The position numbers were made by a program, and so were the translations under genes. Positions 36,368-46,852 of a DNA stretch of 55,444 nucleotides are shown here, piece by piece (position 1 is the stretch's first letter; the number at the start of each line of letters is the position of its first letter). Origin of the DNA: Carex sylvatica (Eukaryota; Streptophyta; Magnoliopsida; Poales; Cyperaceae). The notes below the pieces were generated by a model. It was not told the DNA's origin. It searched no databases and worked only from the letters and a program-made list of their open reading frames with translations. Where the stretch lies: NCBI GenBank assembly GCA_964058845.1, contig CAXKVR010000951.1:1-55444 (forward strand). The letters are read 5' to 3'.

Positions 36368-37110
36368 GTGAATTTTTTATACAACAATTTAGTACATTAA
36401 GTCAGAGAATTAAAGGCGCTTTCTATAGGATCGCATGGAAGAGCTGCTACCTTATTGTTGTAGAATGTATGCATTTTTTTGCAAGAGGGATAGGATTACG
36501 ATTTAGGATATTAAATTATTTCAGACTTTTGATACAAATTACTTTAACTTACTTAGATTATGGTTTCACCTGCGTGAAAATAAAGCTACTTTCGTTAAGA
36601 AATCTAAATGGTGCGTATAGTAAAAAGGAAAATTGTAAAATGTAAGAAAACTTGATCTAATCTTATCCCAGTATTAATGCACTATCTATAATGATTGGTA
36701 GTTCTAATAGACTACCGCATCGGCATTTTTGCCTATTCATAGTGAGATATGGGACAGCTGATTTGGAGGATTTAGTAAAAAAAAAAATATATATATATTC
36801 AAATTTTCTACTCTCTAAGAAATCAGTTTATTTCCATATTAGAGTTTCAAAAGGAACAAATCATAATTAATTGCACTGATGGTAGACATACTATTACAAA
36901 CTTGTGTGTCAATGTTATACATGCAAGGGAAATATTTTACAGGAAATAAGTTAATGTAAGGAGTGCACACTACACAGATGATTGTGACAGAGTCTAACGA
37001 GATAAAATGTAATAAAGGGGCATCCCGTCGGTTTCTACAGAAATGCACCATTTGTGTGTTTTTCAAGTTATAGATTAAACTGACTTTTTTACTTTTATAT
37101 GTTTTCTTAG

Positions 37111-37650
37111 GTTAAAAGAATCCCCGATGAATTTCAGTCTGTGGGAGATTACCTACAGTCATTCACACTTCCTCTCATTGAAGAAGTTCGGGCCAAGTTA
37201 TCTTCTTGCTTTGATGCAATCTCACATTCACCTCATTTCAAGATTAAGCACATCCAGTTGTGTCATAACCGAAGTGGGCCCACTTGTATGATGGATATTC
37301 TGGCGGACGGGTTTGTTTGTGAGCATAAATTGTACGAACCAAAGAATGGTGGTACTTTTGTATTATCAAGTTTGAGACCCGAGACTGCCAAGGCATTGCT
37401 GAGACATGGAGTTGCCTATTGTTTAGCCATAGTAACAAACTTTGTTGAAGAGATTTTAGTGGATGAGGTTTTGGTGAAGCGGTTTACTATCAGCGTGCCA
37501 CCAATTATCACATCAGCTGGTGAGATAAACAGATGTACTCATGCAACCTTCTTGATATTCGAATTTGGAATACACTAGCATCTAAAGGTACCGATGGACT
37601 TGGCATATACTGATACAGTAGTGGTAATTTCAGTTTGGAGATTTTTGTGG
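37111..37650 (+). pseudogene. Helicase pseudogene, exon 2 remnant
   Basis: It starts at the acceptor TTTTCTTAG and reads VKRIPDEFQSVGDYLQSFTL, then PLIEEVRAKLSS, a hallmark block of this plant family. It stays open to about 37525, shifts by one base into NLLDIRIWNTLASKG, then again into YTDTVVV, and has no clean donor. GTG at 37141 is not a start codon; the frame simply runs in from the acceptor. Confidence 0.85.
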
Positions 37651-37746
37651 CTACTATTCAACTCAGATTAGTAGTTTTCTGTTTCAAAATTCGAATTTCA
37701 ATTTCAATTAATTGTGCACTATGTTTTTTTTTTTATATATATACAG

Positions 37747-38728
37747 GAAGAAATCATATCTGATATTCACCATAAAGAGTGTGACCCTGAGTTGACTAGT
37801 CTTTTGAAGCATACAGTGTCGACAAATCAATCACAAATGGAGACTGTGAAATCTGCCATCAATGCCATAAAATGCGAGGAATTAAGCTCTCTGAAGCTTG
37901 TGTGGGGACCTTCAGGCACTGGAAAGACGACTACTATAGTTGCAATACTTTGGTGTTTGATGAAAATGTCAATCCATACTCTAACATGTGCCCTTACCGA
38001 TGTTGCAGTCACAGAAGTTTACTCCCAGCTGCTTCAGCTTCTCAAGAATTCTGATGGGCAAAATGGTCATTTGAATAGAATGGCTTCCACTTTAGCAGGT
38101 GTGGTGGTGTTTGGTAGTAGAGAGCAAATGGGTTTATGTGGTAATATAGAGGATGTTTTGCTAGAGAACCAATTTTGCAGCTTGAGAATTGCCTTTCACC
38201 AACAACTGGTTGGAAACATGGTGTGGCTTCAATGATTGATTTTCTTGAAGAATGTGTCTCAAAGTGTCATTTGTCTATCGAAGAAACCAAAGGAGAAGGC
38301 AGCAGAGTGATGTTGTCCTTTGGGAATTATCTACAGAATAAATTCAATGAAATAGAGAACCATCTCAGGAGATGCTTTTTATGTTTGTTTGTTCATTTTC
38401 CCAGACAGTATCTCTCCTGATAATTGCACGAGCATGGTTTCGCTCTTAGATTTGCTCAGACAAATGGGTAGGCAGTTATCTACAGATGAGTGGGTCTTTG
38501 AAGATTCCGTGACAACTCGAACTCTCTCACAGATGTTGATTGAAATGGGGGTGGAATGTCTTCAACAGTTAAAACATCTCAAGCCTACCCTTGAAATTTC
38601 TTTACACTCTCTGACAAAGGGTATTCCAGTCAGGGATTTCTGCCTTCGAAATGGCATTTGTTGTCTTCTGTACTGCATCGAGTTCATTTATGCTGCACAA
38701 TGCAAAGCCAAGTTATTATATCTCGTAA
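37747..38728 (+). pseudogene. Helicase pseudogene, Walker A exon remnant
   Basis: After the acceptor ATATATACAG it reads to LKLVWGPSGTGKTTTI (Walker A at 37906-37929), then LTCALTDVAVTEV (motif Ia). It shifts frame near 38175 into LSPTTGWKHGVASMIDF, again near 38395 into SLLDLLRQMGR, then near 38650 into AFVVFCTASSSFMLHNAKP, and stops at TAA 38726-38728 just where the DEAA motif should begin. Confidence 0.88.
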
Positions 38729-39179
38729 TAATTTTGTAAAGATTGCCATAATTATGTCAACATTAATTATTGACACATACACAGAAGACTATGCCATTTG
38801 GATACTGAGTATGTATTCTTTTGTAAATTCAAGAAGGACGTCACTGTTTCTTCTGTAGGTTCTTTAATTAATAAATATTATGTGGATTAGTAATTTGTAT
38901 TTTTATACCAAATAATCATTCAGCAAGGTTCATTTGCTACATGGAAATTTAAACAAGCATAGCAATTAGCAAATTAATTTTGAGGCATTTATCTCCTTTT
39001 TCATTGCAACTGACATATTGTAGCTTTTTTAGCTTCCTGAAATTTTGTATAGTTGGCACCAGTCCGGTGTCCTATTAATTTACACGAGGGTTGGTACAAT
39101 TTGCGTGTAAATTGAAATATCTCAGTATCCAATATCCATTGATTATTTATAAATTATGATGGTGTGCCCTCTTCAATAG
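38729..39179. other. Site of the missing motif II exon
   Basis: In intact relatives the DEAAQLKE and following QLPAMV coding region precedes the SKRAGFGRSLF exon. I read all three frames here and found neither, only A/T-rich intron-like sequence, so these ~40 codons appear deleted. Confidence 0.65.
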
Positions 39180-39507
39180 GTTAGCAAAAGAGCTGGATTT
39201 GGAAGGAGTCTTTTCGAGAGATTGGTGTCACTAGGCATTGAAAAACACCTGCTCAACATTCAATATCGCATGCACCCGTCCATGAGCCTCTTCCATAATA
39301 ATCAGTTTTACAATGGAAATATTTTGGATGCTCCAAATGTCAAGGAGATGAATATAACAAGAACTATTCTGATTTCATGTTTGGGAGTTATGGTTTCATT
39401 AATGTCTCTGATGGATGGGAAGAAGCAGGTGACGAAGGAACAAGTCTAATGAATTTGGTTGAAGTTGCTGATGTGCTGCATATGATTAAAGGCTTGTATG
39501 AATGTAG
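39180..39507 (+). pseudogene. Helicase pseudogene, QYRMHP exon
   Basis: Acceptor TTCAATAG, then SKRAGFGRSLFERLVSLG and LLNIQYRMHPSMSLF (QYRMHP at 39261-39278, the signature of UPF1/SEN1-type helicases). A frameshift near 39370 leads into MFGSYGFINVSDGWEEAG and MNLVEVADVLHMIKGLYE, ending at a TGTAG/GTTTAA donor. Confidence 0.9.
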
Positions 39508-39872
39508 GTTTAACCTTGTTACCTGATGAAGTATAAAAATTTATATTATGAACTCCTGTTATTTATAAGGGGATTTTTGTATTAACTGGAAGGCAACTCC
39601 ATTATTTCAAATAAGTTCTCATACTTAACAGTAATTAGTTTATATCTTGCCCATAATATGCCCATAATTATGTTTAATTTTTCTGAAGTCCTTATTTTGA
39701 ATTTCAATATTATTTGGTATGTTATCACTTCACTTTCTTTCTTTATATGTTCTTTTTTATTTCATTGTCAGTCTTGTATCCATTATTTGATCTAAGTAAC
39801 ATAATATATACTAGCATTTCTATACTATAATTTCAAAAATACAACTAATTTTATATGCTTTTTCTATTGTAG

Positions 39873-40126
39873 GTTGGAAGAGTAGTGGAGGAAAGCTTAA
39901 AGTTGTAATGTTTCTCCATATACTGCACAAGTTAGCTTCATTAAGAAAAAGTTTGGAAAGATTTATGATTGTTATGCTGGATTTGAAGTAAGAGTCAGAG
40001 TCAATTGATGTATTTCCCGGCCAACAGAATGATGTGATAATACTTTCGACTGTCAGATGCAACAGTCAAGGAGATGTTGGTTTTATTCACGACAGTCAAA
40101 TAACTAATGCTGCACTAACAAGAGCA
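39873..40126 (+). pseudogene. Helicase pseudogene, motifs V/VI exon
   Basis: Acceptor TCTATTGTAG. Split between frames it reads GWKSSGGKLKV, then NVSPYTAQVSFIKKKFGKIY, then DVFPGQQNDVIILSTVR and NAALTRA. The last codon before the expected donor is followed by TAG (40127-40129), so the junction to the CLWI exon is destroyed. Confidence 0.88.
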
Positions 40127-40182
40127 TAGTATGGTTTCTCATTTGGTTTAAATTGCAAAGCTTTTTTGTTGTTATTTTCATG

Positions 40183-40365
40183 GAATCCGTATCCTCTACA
40201 TTAACATACTGTTTGAATTAATTTTTGGACTGTGCGATTAGAATTCAGATCAATCTGGTCCACGCTTATAACGCACGAGGCCCTTTAATATTAGTGTGGA
40301 TCTAAATTTGACGGTCCAAATTAATGTTAACTCAAAATTTTAGTTAACTCAGAGGATACAAATTC
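40183..40365. mobile_element. 183-bp Mutator-like MITE in the last helicase intron
   Basis: The left end GAATCCGTATCCTCT pairs with the inverted right end GAATTTGTATCCTCT. Flanks ATTTTCATG (40174-40182) and ATTTTTATG (40366-40374) form a 9-bp target-site duplication with one change. It belongs to the 13362 and 24642 family. The insertion lies between the ALTRA exon and the CLWIV exon. Confidence 0.85.
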
Positions 40366-40427
40366 ATTTTTATGAAGGTATTATACAGAATCTTCCTTCT
40401 TTTTCTTTGGAATCTGAAATGCTCCAG

Positions 40428-40671
40428 ACGTTGCCTCTGGATAGTTCAAAGTGTTGTTACCCTGATGAGAAGTGGAACCATATGGTCAGATAATGTCTTT
40501 TATGCTGAACATCGTGGATGTTTATTTCATGCAAATGACAATGAAAATTTTGCAAAAGTAATATCTGAAGTTCAAACTAGGCCGGACCAAATATATGATT
40601 TGCTCAACCCAAGTTGTGATCTGTTTCCCTCAGCTAGCTCGAAAGTAAGAAATGACACTTTACTAAAGTAG
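40428..40671 (+). pseudogene. Helicase pseudogene, C-terminal exon
   Basis: Acceptor GCTCCAG, then RCLWIVQSVVTLMRSGTIW, RGCLFHANDNENFAKVI and a short tail ending at TAG 40669-40671. This single exon is still fully open and matches the family C-terminus, the CLWI..N..TL..S..IW block. Confidence 0.88.
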
Positions 40672-40837
40672 AAATTTAATGACCAGATATTCTAATTTTT
40701 ATCAATCATTTCTGTGAAACAAGGAAAAAAAATGTTGGAAAGCTGTAATTTTAATTTGACACAAATTTTAAGGACAAAGTGAGATTAGTATACTGATTGT
40801 AGTAATCTAAGGCTAAAATATTTGAACCATATTTCAT

Positions 40838-43800
40838 AGTACACACGAAACAGCCACAAGGGAAGAACTAAGTAATGCAACAAAAAAGAAAGGATATATA
40901 GTGAAGGAAACTAATTTTACAAGCGAAATCGCAACGAAGTCTTGGCTATTGGATGCGTGCCGTTCCAAGAAAGCAGCCCACTCGAAAAAAATCCCCATCT
41001 ACATAACCAAAAGTAAAACTCTAATATCGGCACTAACCAAGAGCGAAGGTTGTGAGATATAACCACTTAAAAGAAAACTATAGCAAAGACCAATCAGCTC
41101 CAACAAGTAACGGCCAAGTCAGCTTTGGCTGACTTCAACCGGTAAGGTACACGAAAGTAAGGGACGAACTAAGTAATGCAACAAAAAAGAAAGGAGATAT
41201 TGTGAAGGAAACTTATCTCACAAGCGAAATCGCAACGAAGACTTGGCTGTTGGATGCGTGCCGTTCCAAGAAAGCGGCCCACTCCAAGAAAATCTCCATC
41301 TACATAACCAAAAGTAAAACTCAAATATCGGCACTAACCAAGAGCGAAGGTTGTGAGATATAACCACTTAAAAGAAAACTATAGCAAAGACCAATCAGCT
41401 CCAACAAGTAACGGCCAAGTCAGCTTTGGCTGACTTCAACCGGAAAGGTACACGAAAGTAAGGAAAGAACTAAGTAATGCAACAAAAAAGAAAGGAGAAC
41501 TTGTGAAGGAAACTTATCTTACAAGCGAAATCGCAATGTAGACTTGGCTGTTGGATGCGTGTCGTTCCAAGAAAGAAGCCAACTCCAAGAAAATCCCCAT
41601 CTACATAAACAAAAGTAAAACTCAGATATCGGTACTAACCAAGAGTGAAGGTTGTGAGATATGACCACCTAAAAGAAAACTATAATAAAAGACCTATCAG
41701 CTCCAACAAGTAACGGCCAAGTCAGCTTTGGCTGACTTCAACCGGTAAGGTACACGAAAGTAAGGGAAGAACTAAGTAATGCAACAAAAAAGAAAGGAGA
41801 ACTTGTGAAGGAAACTTATCTTACAAGCGAAATCGCAATGTAGTCTTGGCTGTTGGATGCGTGTCGTTCCAAGAAAGCGGCCCACTCCAAGAAAATCCCC
41901 ATCTACATAAACAAAAGTAAAACTCAGATATCGGTACTAACCAAGAGTGAAGGTTGTGAGATATGACCACCTAAAAGAAAACTATAATAAAAGAACTATC
42001 AGCTCCAACAAGTAACGGCCAAGTCAGCTTTGGCTGACTTCAACCGGAAAGGTACACGAAAGTAAGGGAAGAACTAAGTAATGCAACAAAAAAGAAAGGA
42101 GATATTGTGAAAGAAACTTATCTTACAAGCGAAATCGCAACAAAGCCTTGGCTGTTGGATGCGTATCGTTCCAAGAAAGCGGCCCACTCCAACAAAATCC
42201 CCATCTACATAAACAAAAGTAAAACTCAGATATCGGTACTAACCAAGAGTGAAGGTTGTGAGATATGACCACCTAAAAGAAAACTATAATAAAACAACTA
42301 TCAGCTCCAACAAGTAACGGCCAAGTCAGCTTTGGCTGACTTCAACCGGAAAGGTACACGAAAGTAAGGGAAGAACTAAGTAATGCAACAAAAAAGAAAG
42401 GAGATATTGTGAAGGAAACTTATCTCACAAGCGAAATCGCAACGAAGACTTGGCTGTTGGATGCGTGTCATTCCAAGAAAGCGGCCCACTCCAAGAAAAT
42501 CCCCATCTAAATAAACAAAAGTAAAACTCAGATATCGGTACTAACCAAGAGTGAAGGTTGTGAGATATGACCACCTAAAAGAAAACTATAATAAAAGTCC
42601 TATCAGCTCCAACAAGTAACGGCCAAGTCAGCTTTGGCTGACTTCAACCGGAAAGGTACACGAAAGTAAGGGAAGAACTAAGTAATGCAACAAAAAAGAA
42701 AGGAGAACTTGTGAAGGAAACTTATCTCACAAGCGAAATCGCAACGAAGACTTGGCTGTTGGATGCGTGTCGTTCCAAGAAAGCGGCCCACTCCAAGAAA
42801 GTCCCCATCTACATAAACAAAAGTAAAACTCAGATATCGGTAGTAACCAAGAGTGAAGGCTGTGAGATATGACCACCTAAAAGAAAACTATAATAAAAGA
42901 CCTATCAGCTACAACAAGTAACGGCCAAGTCAGCTTTGGCTGACTTCAACCGGTAAGGTACACGAAAGTAAGGGAAGAACTAAGTAATGCAACAAAAAAG
43001 AAAGGAGATATTGTGAAGGAAACTTATCTCACAAGCGAAATCGCAACAAAGACTTGGCTGTTGGATGCGTGTCGTTCCAAGAAAGCGGCCCACTCCAAGA
43101 AAATCTCCATCTACATAACCAAAAGTAAAACTCAAATATCGGCACTAACCAAGAGTGAAGGTTGTGAGATATGACCACCTAAAAGAAAACTATAATAAAA
43201 GTCCTATCAGCTCCAACAAGTAACGGCCAAGTCAGCTTTGGCTGACTTCAACCGGTAAGGTACACGAAAGTAAGGGAAGAACTAAGTAATGCAACAAAAA
43301 AGAAAGGAGATATTGTGAAGGAAACTTATCTTACAAGCGAAATCGCAACAAAGTCTTGGCTGTTGGATGCGTGTCGTTCCAAGAAAGCGGCCCACTTCAA
43401 GAAAATCCCAATCTATATAAACAAAAGTAAAACTCAGATATCGGTACTAACCAAGAGTGAAGGCTGTGAGATATGACCACCTAAAAGAAAACTATAATAA
43501 AAGACCTATCAGCTCCAACAAGTAACGGCCAAGTCAGCTTTGGCTGACTTCAACCGGTAAGGTGCACGAAAGTAAGGGAAGAACTAAGTAATGCAACAAA
43601 AAAGAAAGGAGAACTTGTGAAGGAAACTTATCTTACAAGCGAAATCGCAATGTAGACTTGGCTGTTGGATGCGTGTCGTTCCAAGAAAGCGGCCCACTCC
43701 AAGAAAATCCCCATATACATAAACAAAAGTAAAACTCAGATATCGGTACTAACCAAGAGTGAAGGTTGTGAGACACGACCACCTAAAAGAAAACTATAAT

Positions 43801-46578
43801 AAAAGACCTATCAGCTCCAACAAGTAACGGCCAAGTCAGCTTTGGCTGACTTCAACCGGTAAGGTACACGAAAGTAAGGGAAGAACTAAGTAATGCAACA
43901 AAAAAGAAAGGAGATATTGTGAAGGAAACTTTTCTTACAAGCGAAATCGCAATGTAGACTTGGCTGTTGGATGCGTGCCGTTCCAAGAAAGAAGCCAACT
44001 CCAAGAAAATCCCCATCTACATAAACAAAAGTAAAACTCAGATATCGGTACTAACCAAGAGTGAATGCTGTGAGATATGACTACCTAAAAGAAAACTATA
44101 ATAAAAAACCTATCAGCTCCAACAAGTAACGGCCAAGTCAGCTTTGGCTGACTTCAACCGAAAAGGTACACGAAAGTAAGGGAAGAACTAAGTAATGCAA
44201 CAAAAAAGAAAGGAGAACTTGTGAAGGAAACTTATCTTACAAGCGAAATCGCAATGTAGACTTGGCTGTTGGATGCGTGCCGTTGCAAGAAAGAAACCAA
44301 CTCCAAGAAAATCCCATCTACATAAACAAAAGTAAAACCCAGATACCGGTACTAACCAAGAGTGAAGGTTGTGAGTTATGACCACCTAAAAGAAAACTAT
44401 AATAAAAGTCCTATCAGCTCCAACAAGTAACGGCCAAGTCAGCTTTGGCTGACTTCAACCGGTAAGGTACACGAAAGTAAGGGAAGAACTTAGTAATGCA
44501 ACAAAAAAGAAAGGAGATATTGTGAAGGAAACTTATCTCACAAGCGAAATCGCAACGAAGTCTTGGCTGTTGGATGCTTCTCGTTCCAAGAAAGCGGCCC
44601 ACTCCAAGAAAATCCTCATCTACATAAACAAAAGTAAAACTCAAATATCGGTACGAACCAAGAGTGAAGGTTGTGAGAGATGACCACTTAAAAGAAACCT
44701 ATAACAAATACCTATCAGCTCCAACAAGTAACGGCCAAGTCAGCTTTGGCTGACTTCAACCGGAAAGGTACACGAAAGTAAGGGAAGAACTAAGTAATGC
44801 AACAAAAAAGAAAGGAGATATTGTGAAGGAAACTTATCTCACAAGCGAAATCGCAACGAAGACTTGGCTGTTGGATGCGTGTCGTTCCAAGAAAGCGGCC
44901 CACTCCAAGAAAATCCCCATCTAAATAAACAAAAGTAAAACTCAGATATCGGTACTAACCAAGAGTGAAGGTTGTGAGATATGACCACCTAAAAGAAAAC
45001 TATAATAAAAGTCCTATCAGCTCCAACAAGTAACGGCCAAGTCAGCTTTGGCTGACTTCAACCGGAAAGGTACACGAAAGTAAGGGAAGAACTAAGTAAT
45101 GCAACAAAAAAGAAAGGAGAACTTGTGAAGGAAACTTATCTCACAAGCGAAATCGCAACGAAGACTTGGCTGTTGGATGCGTGTCGTTCCAAGAAAGCGG
45201 CCCACTCCAAGAAAGTCCCCATCTACATAAACAAAAGTAAAACTCAGATATCGGTAGTAACCAAGAGTGAAGGCTGTGAGATATGACCACCTAAAAGAAA
45301 ACTATAATAAAAGACCTATCAGCTACAACAAGTAACGGCCAAGTCAGCTTTGGCTGACTTCAATCGGTAAGGTACACGAAAGTAAGGGAAGAACTAAGTA
45401 ATGCAACAAAAAAGAAAGGAGATATTGTGAAGGAAACTTATCTCACAAGCGAAATCGCAACAAAGACTTGGCTGTTGGATGCGTGTCGTTCCAAGAAAGC
45501 GGCCCACTCCAAGAAAATCCCCATCTACATAAACAAAAGTAAAACTCAGATATCGGTACTAACCAAGAGTGAATGCTGTGAGATATGACCACCTAAAAGA
45601 AAACTATATTAAAAAACCTATCAGCTCCAACAAGTAACGGCCAAGTCAGCTTTGGCTGACTTCAACCGGAAAGGTACACGAAAGGAAGGGAAGAACTATG
45701 TAATGCAACAAAAAAGAAAGGAGATATTGTGAAGGAAACTTATCTCACAAGCGAAATCGCAACGAAGACTTGGCTGTTGGATGCGTGTCGTTCCAAGAAA
45801 GCGGCCCACTCCAAGAAAATCCCCATCTAAATAAACAAAAGTAAAACTCAGATATCGGTACTAACCAAGAGTGAAGGTTGTGAGATATGACCACCTAAAA
45901 GAAAACTATAATAAAAGTCCTATCAGCTCCAACAAGTAACGGCCAAGTCAGCTTTGGCTGACTTCAACTGGAAAGGTACACGAAAGTAAGGGAAGAACTA
46001 AGTAATGCAACAAAAAAGAAAGGAGAACTTGTGAAGGAAACTTATCTCACAAGCGAAATCGCAACGAAGACTTGGCTGTTGGATGCGTGTCGTTCCAAGA
46101 AAGCGGCCCACTCCAAGAAAGTCCCCATCTACATAAACAAAAGTAAAACTCAGATATCGGTAGTAACCAAGAGTGAAGGTTGTGAGATATGACCACCTAA
46201 AAGAAAACTATAATAAAAGACCTATCAGCTACAACAAGTAACGGTCAAGTCAGCTTTGGCTGACTTCAACCGGTAAGGTACACCAAAGTAAGGGAAGAAC
46301 TAAGTAATGCAACAAAAAAGAAAGGAGATATTGTGAAGGAAACTTATCTTACAAGCGAAATCGCAACAAACTCTTGGCTGTTGGATTCATCTCGTTCCAA
46401 GAAAGCGGCCCACTCCAAGAAAATCCCCATCTACATAAACAAAAGTAAAACTCACATATCGGTACGAACCAAGAGTGAAGGTTGCGAGATATGACCACCT
46501 AAAAGAAAACTATAATAAAAGACCTATCAGCTCCAACAAGTAACGGCCAAGTCAGCTTTGGCTGACTTCAACCGGAAA
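40838..46578. repeat. Satellite block A, 302-bp units (19 copies)
   Basis: Unit starts (GGTACAC) fall at 40838, 41146, 41446, 41748 and then every ~302 bp to 46277. The first unit is 308 bp and differs: it has the longer GTACACACGAAACAGCC head that other A units lack. Several units carry GCAATGTAGACTTGG instead of GCAACGAAGACTTGG. Confidence 0.95.
41116..41135. other. Conserved satellite hairpin (representative copy)
   Basis: AAGTCAGC-TTTG-GCTGACTT: a perfect 8-bp stem with a 4-nt loop. It recurs at the same place in every complete unit I read, with loop TTTG in type A and TTTT in type B. Two B units (near 51025 and 52424) have AAGTCATC in the left stem. Confidence 0.9.
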
Positions 46579-46852
46579 GGTACACGAAAGTAAGGGAAGA
46601 ACTAAGTAATGCAACAAAAAAGAAAGGAGAACTTGTGAAGGAGACTTATCTTATAAGAGAAACCGCACCGAAGTCACGGCTGCTGGATGCGTGCCGTTCC
46701 AAGAAAGCAGCCCACTCCAAGGAGAGCTCCATCTACATAACCAAAAGTAAAGGTTGTGAGATATCACCATTTGAAAAACAAAAACTATAACAAAGACCTA
46801 GCAACTCCAACATGTAAAGGCCAAGTCAGCTTTTGCTGACTTCTATCGGACA
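46579..46852. repeat. Chimeric A/B junction unit
   Basis: The first ~60 bp are type A (GGTACACGAAAGTAAGGG, AACTAAGTAATGC). From about 46640 the sequence is type B (GAGACTTATCTTATAAGAGA, AAAGTAAAGGTTGTGAG, with the ~30-bp deletion). The switch lies in the shared GTGAAGGA core, as expected for unequal exchange. Confidence 0.85.

Larger units (their letters stand above)
36291..40671 (+). pseudogene. SEN1/UPF1-like superfamily 1 helicase pseudogene (plant MAGATAMA3-type group)
   Basis: Intact relatives are nuclear ATP-dependent RNA/DNA helicases of superfamily 1B. At least six exons survive in order: N-terminal region, conserved pre-helicase region, Walker A, QYRMHP, and the SPYTAQV / ALTRA / CLWIV C-terminal motifs. 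Decay is extensive: a frameshift in exon 1, one or two near 37530-37620, three between 38170 and 38660, one near 39370, two in the fifth exon, and an ALTRA exon ending in TAG (40127-40129) where the donor should be. The exon with motif II (DEAA) and the following QLP motif is absent between 38728 and 39180. A MITE sits in the last intron. Introns are retained, so this is not a processed copy. It ends 167 bp before the satellite. Confidence 0.9.

Noticed and set aside
36322..36645. 107-codon frame starting in helicase exon 1
   Set aside because: It reads past the exon 1 donor into the intron; only its first ~15 codons are exon-derived.
37141..37578. Independent 145-residue gene
   Set aside because: It starts at GTG inside helicase exon 2; the frame actually enters from the splice acceptor at 37110 and is part of the pseudogene.
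44188..44644. Minus-strand 65- and 76-codon frames in the satellite
   Set aside because: Chance openness on the reverse strand of type A units; absent from neighbouring units.
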